From assembly GCF_015351475.1 (NCBI RefSeq), contig NZ_JADKPR010000004.1, positions 124,001 to 188,000 of the forward strand: 64,000 nt of DNA, written 5' to 3'. The notes under the pieces are model-generated. The model did no database searches. It worked only from the letters and a program-made list of their open reading frames with translations, and was not told where the DNA came from. The position numbers and the translations under genes were made by a program. Origin of the DNA: Flavobacterium sp. HJJ. Its GTDB lineage: Bacteria; Bacteroidota; Bacteroidia; Flavobacteriales; Flavobacteriaceae. Of this stretch, positions 1 through 8,455 are shown piece by piece. Position 1 is the stretch's first letter. The number at the start of each line of letters is the position of its first letter.

Positions 1-99
1 CTTGCCAATACTTCCGATTTGATTGTAAAATTTTGGATCGTCAAATACAGAAGTTAAGTTGTCAATTAAATAATCTTCGCCTTCAATTAGAATCTTCAT
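1..99 (-). CDS. Start of McrC-like restriction subunit (partial)
   Basis: Only the first 33 codons are in the window. The ATG is at 97-99 and the reading frame runs off the left edge; the peptide begins MKILIEGEDYLIDNL. One base separates it from the stop of the McrB-like GTPase gene, so the two are co-transcribed. In McrBC and LlaJI-type systems the gene after the McrB-like GTPase encodes the McrC-like partner, which stimulates GTP hydrolysis and carries the nuclease. The McrC assignment rests on position and on known gene order; the 33 residues contain no diagnostic motif. Confidence 0.55.
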   Translation of the reverse strand, partial: MKILIEGEDYLIDNLTSVFDDPKFYNQIGSIGK

Positions 100-100
100 T

Positions 101-1627
101 TTAGATAGTCGCTTTTACAATAGTTCCTATTTTTAAAGCTTCTAGAATCCTCATAACTTCATCCTTCCCATTTGTTTCAACTGGAAAAAAATCTTCATAT
201 GAAACATCTTTTGCAAAAATAGAATCTGAACTATCTTCATCTTTAAAAACATCATTCCATAAATAGAATATTGCTTTGTTTGTAAATTCTTTTAAAGATA
301 TTTCTTTAGAGTCCGATTTTATAAAATAATTACCAATGCACTTATCCATGCCAAGATTTGGATTCGTTTTGATTATTGCATTTACATTTTTAATAAAATC
401 AATCCATTTAAAATAAGTTGCTTCATCAATTTTAACTCTGTATTCAAATGATTCATTTTCTGGAATATCATCATAACAAATTGGAATATATTCCCAATTC
501 CAGCGCCTTTTGAATGCACTATCCATCGGAAAAAGAGATTGATCAGAAGTATTCATTGTAGCCAATAGTCTCAAATTTGGTGGTAATTTCAAACCTGATT
601 TTATACCACTGTGTTCTACTCCAAGTTCTGCAATCAAATGTTCTTGCAATTCCGATGAGGGTGTTACATCATAATTGCTGTTTCTATCTAATAATTGAAA
701 AATATCTCCAAAAATTTCGGCACAATTACCTCTATTAATTTCTTCAATAGCAAGATAATATTGATTATCTAAATCTAACCAAGCTTTGGTGTAAATATTT
801 GTAAAAACCTGTGGCACAAATTCATATTTTATTTCCCCATCTCTTGAAATAGGTTTATAACCACCTACAAAACAAGCGTTGTCATATTCTGGATGAAATG
901 TTATTCTTTCATAGTATTTCTTGTCCAAAACCTTTAATGTTTCGTTTACTTTGAATGATTTTCCTGTTCCTGGCGCACCGTAGTAGATGGTGTTTAGAGT
1001 TTCTTCATTATTTATAGTCCCTGAAGTTTGAATGCCTGAAAATCTTGTCTCTAAATAATCATAAACATCAGGTTTTTGGGTAAGACTATAAATCAAACTA
1101 CCTAATTTTGCAGATGATGCATCGGGTACATTAATGATTTTTAAAATAACTGACCCAAAAAAATCGGAAGTCCCTCTAACTTTATAATTATCAGGCGTCC
1201 CATTTAAAATAGATTTAGCACCAAAATTTAATTGATGTTCAGAACTCGCAAACATACTTTTAAACAATTCCAAATCGGCTAAATCTAAATCTCCTGTATT
1301 TGTTAAATCACCATTGTTATTAATAAATTCCCCTAAAACATTTTTATCATTTAGAGCCTTTATATTATCAAACGAATCTGAATATTTTTTTAATTCTGTC
1401 GCAAAAGGTTTTATTTTAACAGCAAATGAAATATACTGACTTGGAACAAAAATGATGTTGTTTTCAGATTGAAATTTAATTGAATGTGATTCTACTTTTT
1501 CAACACTTGGCAATTCATTTAAAGCAACTTTGTCACTATTATTAAATGTAACTTCAGGCCAGTCAGTATTTTGTAGAAAATATTTTTTTAATTCGCTTCC
1601 TAATTCCGATATGTCAACTAAACTCAT
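101..1627 (-). CDS. McrB-like AAA+ GTPase of a restriction system
   Basis: This 508-residue protein is the motor subunit of a GTP-dependent restriction system. Residues 1-200 form a divergent N-terminal region, which in this family reads the DNA target. The Walker A motif GAPGTGKS lies at residues 217-224. A Walker B-like segment (LAIEEINRGN) starts near 292, and the McrB-type signature MNTSD is at 358-362, followed by a conserved FKRRW stretch. The family uses GTP to translocate DNA before the McrC-like partner cuts it. The gene starts 12 bp after the methyltransferase and is followed after one base by the next gene, so it sits inside a four-gene operon. Pairing with a cytosine methyltransferase suggests a LlaJI-like restriction-modification system rather than a methylation-dependent McrBC; that is inference. 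Confidence 0.88.
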   Translation of the reverse strand: MSLVDISELGSELKKYFLQNTDWPEVTFNNSDKVALNELPSVEKVESHSIKFQSENNIIFVPSQYISFAVKIKPFATELKKYSDSFDNIKALNDKNVLGEFINNNGDLTNTGDLDLADLELFKSMFASSEHQLNFGAKSILNGTPDNYKVRGTSDFFGSVILKIINVPDASSAKLGSLIYSLTQKPDVYDYLETRFSGIQTSGTINNEETLNTIYYGAPGTGKSFKVNETLKVLDKKYYERITFHPEYDNACFVGGYKPISRDGEIKYEFVPQVFTNIYTKAWLDLDNQYYLAIEEINRGNCAEIFGDIFQLLDRNSNYDVTPSSELQEHLIAELGVEHSGIKSGLKLPPNLRLLATMNTSDQSLFPMDSAFKRRWNWEYIPICYDDIPENESFEYRVKIDEATYFKWIDFIKNVNAIIKTNPNLGMDKCIGNYFIKSDSKEISLKEFTNKAIFYLWNDVFKDEDSSDSIFAKDVSYEDFFPVETNGKDEVMRILEALKIGTIVKATI

Positions 1628-1639
1628 ATGATGTAAATT

Positions 1640-2905
1640 TTAAAGTAATTGTTTTTTAATTTCATTAAAAACTGCTTGAATAACAGGAACCGAAACACTA
1701 TTTCCAAATTGTTTATAAGCCTGATTATCTGAAACCGGAATAACATAATTTTCTGGATAACCTTGCAGGTTTCCAGCTTCTCTTGGAGTTAATTTTCTTG
1801 GATTTGCATCAGTTTGCTCAATCAAAATTTCACTTCCATCCTTGTAATATCGTGCAGATATTGTACTTGTATATTGAGTTTTTTCATTTACTGATGAAAA
1901 CCCAAATCCATTTCCTTTTTCTTTATGTTCTTTCCTTCTTCGGATGTGTCCCGCAAATAATTTATCCGAAATCGTATATTTTACATCTGGTCTTTTTATT
2001 AAAATATCACCAACAGCAGTTGATTTAATATTAACTAAACTTTCTTTTTCGTATATAACAGCATCTTCTGAATCAATTCCAAATGGGAATCTAAATGTTT
2101 TGTTTTTCTCTTTTAACCAACCAACTATAAAAATTCTTTCTCTGTTTTGAGGTATTCCAAAATTTTTAGAATTTAAAATTTCAGTAGCTACTTCATACCC
2201 CAATTCATTTAAAGTTTCAATTATGGTCTTTAATGTATTTCCTTTATCGTGGTTTTTTAAACCTTTTACATTTTCTAAAAAAACTACTTTAACTGGCTTA
2301 CCAATTTCTTTTCTTCTATTAATAATATCAACCACATCAAAAAACAAAGTCCCTCTAGTATCTTCAAACCCTTTTTTCAATCCTGCATGAGAAAATGGCT
2401 GACATGGAAATCCGCCACACAAAACATCAAATTCTTCTGGGATATATTTTTTTGTACTTTCTTTTGTGATATCACCAAAAGGAGTTTCACCAAAATTAGC
2501 TTTGTAAGTTGTTTGTGCGAATTTATCCCATTCAGAAGTAAAAACACATTTGCCTCCTAAATTTTGTAATGCTAGTCTAAAACCACCAATTCCTGCAAAT
2601 AAGTCAATAAATTTAAAACTATAATCTTTTGGTGTTGGAAAAGGAACTTTCTCTACTTCAAATAATAAATACTGCTCTGCATCATCGTAAAGAATATTTA
2701 GCTTTTCTTCTTCATTTTTATATTCAACAATTTCTTTAATATATTTATTGGCTTCTTTTTCATAATGCTTTTTCACTCCATTATGATAATTATGAAGAAA
2801 ATGAGTAACTACAGCTTTTCTGTTACTTTCATCTATATCACCAATATGTTTTTTGAATTTTTTATTATCAAACTCATCGATTGATATTTGCTCTTTCATT
2901 TTCAT
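1640..2905 (-). CDS. DNA (cytosine-5)-methyltransferase
   Basis: This 421-residue Dcm/M.HhaI-family enzyme transfers a methyl group from SAM to C5 of cytosine. Motif I (FIDLFAGIGG) is at residues 99-108. Motif IV GGFPCQPFSHAG is at 164-175 with catalytic Cys168. Motif VI ENV is at 211-213 and motif VIII QNRER at 253-257. The variable target-recognition region spans about 265-365, and motifs IX-X (RKLTPREAGNLQGYP, then FGNSVSVPV) are near 370-408. All core motifs are intact, so the enzyme should be active. An N-terminal extension of about 95 residues precedes motif I. The ATG overlaps the TGA of the upstream XRE gene by four bases, showing translational coupling. It presumably protects host DNA from the McrBC-like nuclease encoded downstream. 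Confidence 0.95.
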   Translation of the reverse strand: MKMKEQISIDEFDNKKFKKHIGDIDESNRKAVVTHFLHNYHNGVKKHYEKEANKYIKEIVEYKNEEEKLNILYDDAEQYLLFEVEKVPFPTPKDYSFKFIDLFAGIGGFRLALQNLGGKCVFTSEWDKFAQTTYKANFGETPFGDITKESTKKYIPEEFDVLCGGFPCQPFSHAGLKKGFEDTRGTLFFDVVDIINRRKEIGKPVKVVFLENVKGLKNHDKGNTLKTIIETLNELGYEVATEILNSKNFGIPQNRERIFIVGWLKEKNKTFRFPFGIDSEDAVIYEKESLVNIKSTAVGDILIKRPDVKYTISDKLFAGHIRRRKEHKEKGNGFGFSSVNEKTQYTSTISARYYKDGSEILIEQTDANPRKLTPREAGNLQGYPENYVIPVSDNQAYKQFGNSVSVPVIQAVFNEIKKQLL

Positions 2906-3123
2906 TTTTTAAAACTGTTATCATTAAAAAAAGTCGCAAAATCACTGTCCAATGCGAGGATTATTTTTTCCATAATTTCTATAGAGACATTTCTTTTTCC
3001 TTTCTCTATATCAGAGATATAGGTTCTATCTACATTTGAAACATTTGCCAAAAATTCAATAGAGAACCCTTTTTGTTCTCTCAGTTCTTTGACTTTAAAT
3101 CCGAATTTTTCTTTTATATTCAT
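2902..3123 (-). CDS. XRE-family controller protein of the R-M operon
   Basis: This 73-residue protein is almost entirely a Cro/C1-type helix-turn-helix domain. The recognition region reads LANVSNVDRTYISDIEKGKR, and the conserved IEKG-R turn is intact. Small XRE proteins at the head of R-M operons are controller (C) proteins that bind an inverted repeat at their own promoter and delay restriction until methylation is complete. A 12-bp inverted repeat lies 21-53 bp upstream of the start codon, which fits autoregulation. The gene overlaps the methyltransferase start by four bases. The family assignment is firm; the controller role is inferred from context. Confidence 0.87.
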   Translation of the reverse strand: MNIKEKFGFKVKELREQKGFSIEFLANVSNVDRTYISDIEKGKRNVSIEIMEKIILALDSDFATFFNDNSFKK

Positions 3124-3143
3124 AGTTTATAAAAATAGTTTTG

Positions 3144-3176
3144 TGAGGACAATTGACCTGCTTACAATTGTCCTCA
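3144..3176. promoter_or_regulatory. Inverted-repeat operator (C-box-like) of the R-M operon
   Basis: TGAGGACAATTG (3144-3155) and CAATTGTCCTCA (3165-3176) are perfect 12-bp inverted repeats separated by nine bases. They lie just upstream of the XRE controller gene on the minus strand, where a controller protein would bind. Each arm also contains the palindrome CAATTG, giving two CAATTG sites 15 bp apart. A TATTTTTA sequence that is a near match to the minus-7 box lies between the repeat and the start codon. Confidence 0.7.
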
Positions 3177-3210
3177 TTCAGGATTAGTTTTCAACTTGTT
3201 TTTCAAACCA

Positions 3211-3242
3211 AAAAAAACGCCAATCTTTCGACTGGCGTTTTG
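3211..3242 (-). terminator. Intrinsic terminator after the ThrE-type operon
   Basis: ACGCCA (3217-3222) pairs with TGGCGT (3233-3238). On the minus strand the stem is followed by a run of seven or eight T residues. It lies about 20 bp after the stop of the 3263-3784 gene and isolates the exporter genes from the R-M operon downstream. Confidence 0.8.
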
Positions 3243-3262
3243 TATTTATAGAAAGGTTTATT

Positions 3263-3784
3263 TTAATTTTCCTCTTCTAAGTTTTCGAGCTGCATTTCTA
3301 AAACTTTATCTGTTTTAATCCGCTTCACGGTTTCTTTACGGGCTATGAGCAGTGGGATAGCAACCCCAGCTGATAAAGCCAAAATGATAAAACAAGCTGA
3401 AAGTCCGTTGTTTGCAGTTTCAAAGAAAAGTTTGGAATACACATCCGGATCTTTTTCGGCGGTTAATTTCATAACGCCTACCATCGCTTTATAGGCAAAA
3501 AAACCAGGAATCATAGGAATTAAAGCAGGAAGCGAAAAGGTCATTGGCGGTGCTTTGCGGTAATGAGCAGCCAAAACACTTAAAAAACCGATAAGACTCG
3601 ATCCGCAGAAAGCAGCAAAAACCAATCCAAATTCGAGTGAAATCATATAAAACTTGAGCAATCCTCCAAGTGCCGACATAATGTAAATAGCTGCTAAAGT
3701 GCGGCGGGGAACATTAAATAATGCTCCAAAACCAATTCCAGCACATCCTAACCAAATTCCTTTTTCTAATAATGCGAAATCCAT
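3263..3784 (-). CDS. Threonine/serine exporter, second half (ThrE_2/DUF3815-like)
   Basis: This 173-residue, strongly hydrophobic protein has about five predicted membrane segments and a charged C-terminal tail (LEMQLENLEEEN). It matches the smaller half of split ThrE exporters, including the conserved PALIPMIPGFFAYKAM loop. Together with the gene upstream it should form an inner-membrane exporter of threonine, serine or a related compound. In Corynebacterium the two halves are one polypeptide. One base separates the two genes here, so they are expressed together. The substrate in flavobacteria is not known to me. Confidence 0.82.
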   Translation of the reverse strand: MDFALLEKGIWLGCAGIGFGALFNVPRRTLAAIYIMSALGGLLKFYMISLEFGLVFAAFCGSSLIGFLSVLAAHYRKAPPMTFSLPALIPMIPGFFAYKAMVGVMKLTAEKDPDVYSKLFFETANNGLSACFIILALSAGVAIPLLIARKETVKRIKTDKVLEMQLENLEEEN

Positions 3785-3785
3785 T

Positions 3786-4556
3786 TTAATGTAATTTAAA
3801 AATTAATAATGAAACCATCAGCCCTAATGCAATGGCAAAAGCGATAACCAAAACGTTAACGCCTCGTGTGGTTCCGTTTAATATGTTTCCGTCAATAAAA
3901 TCAGAGAAAGAATTAATCATTGGCACTCCGGGAATCAAAAACAGAACAGAAGTGGATAAGGCATGTATAAAATCTTGATCAGGATTAAAATGCCACCAGG
4001 CTCCAACTAAAAAAGATGAGGTTAAAGCCGCAAAAAAGATACAGAGGTAAAAATTGAATTTGAGCTTTACCGTTTCCTGTCTTACAAACAAGCCTAGGAA
4101 AGTTCCCAAAAAGCAAAGAATCATTTCGGCTAATCCCCCGCCAAAGAGTCTGCAGAAAGAGGCCCCTGCCAAGGCAACGAGAAATAAAACCAACGCTCTT
4201 GGATATAATGGTTTTCGGTCAAGCAGTTTCAGTTCATTATTTATACGTTCCAGTGACCATTTCTCTTCGACTATTTTCCAGCTCATCGTACTGATATCGG
4301 AGATGAGATTGAAATTAAGATGCATATTGGGCACCCATTTTACGCTGGTGAATGTTTTAATCTGATCTTTATACTTTACGGTAATCATCAAAGCATGATT
4401 GCTAATCATTAAATCCGAATCGCAGCAAAAAGCACCGGCAATTCTGCTGATGGTTAATTTGACCCGTTCGGTATTGGCGCCCGAAACAATGAGTAGGGAA
4501 CCTATTTCCAGGAGCATTTCTCCCAGTTCATATTTGTTTGGTTTTGCAATTTCCAT
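3786..4556 (-). CDS. Threonine/serine exporter, first half (ThrE_1/DUF1212)
   Basis: The protein begins with a soluble region containing the family motif SGANTERV and continues with about five membrane segments. The conserved loop PGVPMINSFSDFIDG and the NGTTRG segment near the C-terminus are ThrE hallmarks. An in-frame ATG at 4607 would add 17 residues. I prefer the ATG at 4554-4556 because a TAnnTTTG box on the minus strand (4583-4590) would start transcription after the upstream ATG, and because MEIAKPNKYELGEMLLEIG resembles a normal start of the soluble domain. It forms a two-gene operon with the second exporter half. Confidence 0.82.
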   Translation of the reverse strand: MEIAKPNKYELGEMLLEIGSLLIVSGANTERVKLTISRIAGAFCCDSDLMISNHALMITVKYKDQIKTFTSVKWVPNMHLNFNLISDISTMSWKIVEEKWSLERINNELKLLDRKPLYPRALVLFLVALAGASFCRLFGGGLAEMILCFLGTFLGLFVRQETVKLKFNFYLCIFFAALTSSFLVGAWWHFNPDQDFIHALSTSVLFLIPGVPMINSFSDFIDGNILNGTTRGVNVLVIAFAIALGLMVSLLIFKLH

Positions 4557-4582
4557 ATAAATGCGGTTGTTAATTTTACTCT

Positions 4583-4590
4583 CAAATTTA
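4583..4590 (-). promoter_or_regulatory. Minus-7 box of the exporter operon
   Basis: Read on the minus strand this is TAAATTTG, an exact match to the Bacteroidota TAnnTTTG box, about 27 bp before the preferred ATG. No TTTG-type minus-33 element lies at ideal spacing; the nearest is 14 bp upstream. Confidence is therefore moderate. Confidence 0.45.
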
Positions 4591-4607
4591 ACGAATTGGC
4601 CTCTCAA

Positions 4608-5146
4608 AAAGGCTGATTTTTGTCTGAAATCAATAATTTATTTAGAGAATAAATAACAAGTGCTTTCTATCGATTTCGCTTGCCATAAATTGTAAAAATC
4701 GGGCTTGAATCTGCTTTTTTTGGAGTCAATTTTTCGATTTTGAACTTCATTTTAGGTTTTTAACGGCCCAAAAAACGTCAGCAAAACGACTTTCGTTTGC
4801 CGAAAATTCATTTTTCAACACAACTTTTTAATGAATTATTCTTTTTTTGAAGTTAAAAAGAGGATAATTTAATCTTTTATGGATTTCATGCATTACGCAT
4901 GGGACAGATAAGTGGTACGCGGATAACACCGATTAAACAAATTAGAAGAGAAAACAGAGAAACTAAATTACCAAAAGTTTCTAAATTTTTGTTTTAGACA
5001 CTTAGAATCATCAACAAAAAAAGAACCACCCGTTTATAGAGTGGTTTAGTTAGAATATATAGTGTTGAGCGGTATAATTTCTTTTTAAAGTTGTAAAGTT
5101 ACTGAGATACTAAGTTGTTAAGATTTTTTCTTAGAATCTTTAGGAA
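4608..5146. other. Intergenic region with no gene seen
   Basis: This 539-bp AT-rich stretch holds no convincing coding frame. It contains an imperfect inverted repeat near 4780-4800 (GCAAAACGA, then TCGTTTGC) and a short GGATAACACCGATT-like stretch near 4920-4935 of the type often scattered in flavobacterial spacers. The mscL terminator lies at 5015-5046. Confidence 0.5.
5015..5046 (-). terminator. Intrinsic terminator after mscL
   Basis: AACCAC (5024-5029) pairs with GTGGTT (5041-5046) across an 11-base loop. On the minus strand the stem is followed by a run of T residues (5015-5022). It lies about 100 bp beyond the mscL stop. Confidence 0.7.
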
Positions 5147-5575
5147 TTACTTTTTCAATAAATCCCTGATTTGGGTAAGTAATTCTTCCTGAGTAGGTCC
5201 TGCAGGCGGAGCTTCTGCAACGACTTCCTGTTTCTTGGTTTTTTCATAAGCTTTCAGTACTATAAAGATACAGAAACCGATAATCACAAAATCAAAAACG
5301 GTTTGTATGAAAGCACCATAATTGAGTGCAACTTCTGCAACTGCAGGCGTTTTTTCAACTCCATTTTCCATTACTGCGGGAATACCGTCCTGAAGCACAA
5401 GTTTCAGGTTTTTGAAATCAACCTTTCCTAATAATAATCCAATGGGAGGCATCAAAATATCATTCGTGAATGAAGTCACAATTTTGCCAAAAGCCCCACC
5501 AACGATTACCGCTGTTGCCAAATTTACTATTTCCCCTTTCATCAAAAAGGCTTTGAAATCACTGATAAATCCCAT
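5147..5575 (-). CDS. mscL: Large-conductance mechanosensitive channel MscL
   Basis: This 142-residue inner-membrane channel opens under membrane tension to release solutes during osmotic downshock. The N-terminal amphipathic helix (GFISDFKAFLMKGEIVNLAT) leads into the pore helix TM1 at about 17-45, with the conserved AVIVGGAFGKIV segment. TM2 is at about 86-108. The periplasmic loop is longer and more polar than in E. coli MscL (136 residues). The cytoplasmic tail ends LLTQIRDLLKK, the usual C-terminal coiled coil. The gene lies 65 bp downstream of murF-alr on the same strand and has its own terminator. Confidence 0.97.
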   Translation of the reverse strand: MGFISDFKAFLMKGEIVNLATAVIVGGAFGKIVTSFTNDILMPPIGLLLGKVDFKNLKLVLQDGIPAVMENGVEKTPAVAEVALNYGAFIQTVFDFVIIGFCIFIVLKAYEKTKKQEVVAEAPPAGPTQEELLTQIRDLLKK

Positions 5576-5640
5576 AATATATTGATTTTGGTTAGTTTAT
5601 AATGTAACGAATATAGTGATTTTTTAACATAATAACCGCG

Positions 5641-8106
5641 TTACTCCCTATAAAAAACACGCTTAACACGCTGGGAAATACTGGTAAGAATCTCATACGG
5701 AATCGTTTTCAATTGTTCCGCCATATAAGTCACGGTCGGGCTTTCGCCAAAAATCACTACCGAATCTCCCTCTTTACAGTCAATATCAGTTACATCAACC
5801 ATCAGCATGTCCATACATACACTTCCTAGGATGGGAGCTTTTTGATTTTTTATTGTAATGAAGCCAATACCATTTCCCCAATGTCTCGAAATTCCATCAG
5901 CGTAACCAATAGGGATTGTAGCAATTTTCGATTCCTTATCTGCGATAAATCGCCTTCCGTAGCCAACACTTTCACCCGATTGAATCGTCCTTATTTGAGA
6001 AATAATCGATTTTAACGTTCCCACGTTTTCCAAATATTTTTGCTCTTCGGCATCATTAGAAACGCCATAAAGACCAATTCCCAAACGAACCATATCAAAC
6101 TGTGCCTCGGGAAAATTGCTGATTCCCGAAGTATTCAAAATATGACGAATAGGAGTAATTTGAAGTTCATCCATCAATTTTGAGGACAGTTTTTCGAATA
6201 ACCCGATTTGGTATTGAACAAAATCTTTTTGCTGTAAATCATCGCTAGTCGCTAAATGGGACAGAATACTCTTTACTTTAACCGTTTGGTTTCCTTTCAA
6301 AGTGGCAATTAAATCATCAATCGTGTTTAACTCAAAACCCAAACGGTGCATTCCGGTATCCATTTTTATATGAATGGGAAAGTCTTTTAGTTTTTTCTGT
6401 TCCGCAATTTTCAGAAAAGCATTCAAGCCTTTCAGACTGTAAATTTCAGGTTCCAGCTGATGCTGAATAATTGCTGGAAAGCTTGTGTTTTCGGGATTCA
6501 AAACCATAATCGGCAATTTGATTCCTGCTGTTTTCAGCGAAATTCCTTCATCGGCGAAAGCCACACCCAAATAATCCACTTTGTGATGTTCCAATAGTTT
6601 TGCAATTTCAAATCCTCCGCTTCCATAACCAAATGCTTTGACCATCGCCATCATTTTGGTACCGGATTTCAGTTTTGATTTAAAGAAATTAAAGTTATGG
6701 CTTATCGCATTTAGATTGATTTCGAGAACCGTTTCGTGTGTTTTCTCAGCCAATGCCGACACGATTTCTTCAAATTGAAACGATCTTGCTCCTTTTATCA
6801 GAATGGTTTCGTTTTCAAAATTAAGCTGTTCCAACTGCAATAAAAATTCGTCGGTATCTTTGAAAAAGAAGGCATTGTCAAGTTTTGTTTTTAATGTCGA
6901 AACCGTTTCGCCGATTCCGATAAAACGACCGATGTTATTGGAAACTATCAGCTCGGCCACTTTAGAATACAGCTGTTCATTCGACAATCCGCTTTGGAAA
7001 ATATCCGAAAGAATCACCGTTTTTTTCTGATGCTGTTTTTGACTTTCCAAAAAATCCAAAGCTATTTTCAATGACTGAAAATCGGAACTGTAACTGTCGT
7101 CAATCAGACTGCAGTTGTTGATTCCCTTTTTCACTTTCAGGCGCATTTCTATCGGAAACAATAATTCGATTCGGCTTTGAATCGTTTTAGCATCGTATTC
7201 CAAATACAGTAAAACCAAAAGACAGGAAATCACGTTTTCGACAGATGCATCATCCACAAAAGGAATCTGCAAGGTCGAAATATTCCCTTTATAGGTATAT
7301 TCAATAAGAGTATGATCGAGTGAATGTTCTTTTTTGGCTACAAAAACCGTAGCGGTTTTATCGGTAAAAGACCAAGAAATAGCCTCACTCCGCCCCTCTC
7401 CAAAGGAAGAACTTGATATGAAATTATCTGTTAACTCATTTTTTTGATAAATCACCACTTCGGAATTTTGGAAAAGCAACATTTTTTCCTTGATTTTTTC
7501 CTCCAGATTTTCAAAACCTTCATCGTGCGCAGAACCGATATTAGTAAGGATTCCGATCGTTGGCCGAATGATTTTTTCGAGTTTATCCATTTCTGAAACC
7601 GTCGAAATTCCAGCTTCGAAAATTCCAAGATTATGCTGTTCATTAATCGCAAGCACAGACAAAGGCACACCTACCTGCGAATTATAACTTTTCGGACTTC
7701 GGATGATATTATAGTCAGGACTCAGCAGGAAATTGAGCCATTCCTTCACAATGGTTTTGCCGTTGCTTCCCGTCACGCCGATAATAGGAAACGAAAAAAG
7801 ACTTCGGTAATAGGACGCCGTTTGCTGTAAAGCTTCAAGGGTATTTTTGACAACCAAAAAATTGGCTTTTCCCTCAAAACCATCTGGAATATGGGTCACC
7901 ACAAAATGACGAACGCCTTTTGCAATTAAGTCTTTTATATAAATATGGGCATCGTGATTGCTTCCGACTAATGCAAAAAAGAGTGTTTTTTCGTTGTTTT
8001 GCAGGGAACGGCTGTCGATGGAGATAGTATCAATTTCAATAATATCCTGAATGTCGATTGTTTTAGCATCCAGAATTGAAATGATTTTTTTTAAGGATAA
8101 ATTCAT
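5641..8106 (-). CDS. murF-alr: Bifunctional MurF ligase / alanine racemase
   Basis: This 821-residue fusion combines two cytoplasmic steps of peptidoglycan synthesis. Residues 1 to about 455 are MurF, which adds D-Ala-D-Ala to UDP-MurNAc-tripeptide; the ATP-binding motif TGSNGKT is at 112-118. Residues from about 461 to 821 are alanine racemase, which makes D-Ala. The PLP lysine is Lys490 in AMVKAFGYG, and the second catalytic tyrosine is probably Tyr716 in VGYGRRF. The fusion is typical of Bacteroidota, so the ORF is not a sequencing artefact. It ends 65 bp before mscL and starts 31 bp after the toxin gene on the same strand, so part of its transcription may come from the toxin-antitoxin promoter. 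Confidence 0.96.
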   Translation of the reverse strand: MNLSLKKIISILDAKTIDIQDIIEIDTISIDSRSLQNNEKTLFFALVGSNHDAHIYIKDLIAKGVRHFVVTHIPDGFEGKANFLVVKNTLEALQQTASYYRSLFSFPIIGVTGSNGKTIVKEWLNFLLSPDYNIIRSPKSYNSQVGVPLSVLAINEQHNLGIFEAGISTVSEMDKLEKIIRPTIGILTNIGSAHDEGFENLEEKIKEKMLLFQNSEVVIYQKNELTDNFISSSSFGEGRSEAISWSFTDKTATVFVAKKEHSLDHTLIEYTYKGNISTLQIPFVDDASVENVISCLLVLLYLEYDAKTIQSRIELLFPIEMRLKVKKGINNCSLIDDSYSSDFQSLKIALDFLESQKQHQKKTVILSDIFQSGLSNEQLYSKVAELIVSNNIGRFIGIGETVSTLKTKLDNAFFFKDTDEFLLQLEQLNFENETILIKGARSFQFEEIVSALAEKTHETVLEINLNAISHNFNFFKSKLKSGTKMMAMVKAFGYGSGGFEIAKLLEHHKVDYLGVAFADEGISLKTAGIKLPIMVLNPENTSFPAIIQHQLEPEIYSLKGLNAFLKIAEQKKLKDFPIHIKMDTGMHRLGFELNTIDDLIATLKGNQTVKVKSILSHLATSDDLQQKDFVQYQIGLFEKLSSKLMDELQITPIRHILNTSGISNFPEAQFDMVRLGIGLYGVSNDAEEQKYLENVGTLKSIISQIRTIQSGESVGYGRRFIADKESKIATIPIGYADGISRHWGNGIGFITIKNQKAPILGSVCMDMLMVDVTDIDCKEGDSVVIFGESPTVTYMAEQLKTIPYEILTSISQRVKRVFYRE

Positions 8107-8137
8107 TTTGAAGAAGATTTAAAAATTGTAAAACACA

Positions 8138-8455
8138 TTATTTTGTTCTTTTAATTTTTAAAGGTTCTTGCCGGCAATCAAAGATATCGACAATTTCAAC
8201 TAAGTTTATTTCTAAATCTACATAATAAACTATCTTATGATTTCCACATAAAAAATAACGAAATTCTTGTTCTCTATTTACTAAAAGCTTTTCTTTTTGA
8301 CCTATAAATGGGTACTTCTCAAGAATAAGTACTTCTTTTGAAATTTCTTTTACTTTATTTTTTGCAGTTTTTAAATTGGATTTGCTTTTATAATATAAAA
8401 ATATTTTTCGCAATTCATTTTTGGAATATTCCGTCCAATTTAATTTTAGCTCCAT
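8138..8455 (-). CDS. RelE/ParE-family toxin
   Basis: This 105-residue basic protein has the ParE/RelE pattern: an N-terminal W-T-E-Y-S-K-N-E-L helix pair, KYPFIGQKE in the middle, a core strand HKIVYYVDLE, and the terminal IVDIFDCRQEP. RelE members cut mRNA on the ribosome and ParE members poison gyrase. The sequence alone does not decide which applies, although the FDCRQ-P end is typical of ParE-like members. It overlaps the antitoxin gene by ten bases, a classic type II toxin-antitoxin layout. It sits 31 bp upstream of murF-alr on the same strand. Confidence 0.87.
   Translation of the reverse strand: MELKLNWTEYSKNELRKIFLYYKSKSNLKTAKNKVKEISKEVLILEKYPFIGQKEKLLVNREQEFRYFLCGNHKIVYYVDLEINLVEIVDIFDCRQEPLKIKRTK

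Noticed and set aside
3263..4607. Frameshifted single ThrE gene
   Set aside because: The two halves are separately conserved families that occur as adjacent genes in many bacteria. Each has a proper start and stop.
5641..8106. Artefactual fusion of murF and alr
   Set aside because: Both domains are complete with all catalytic residues, and the fusion is standard in Bacteroidota.
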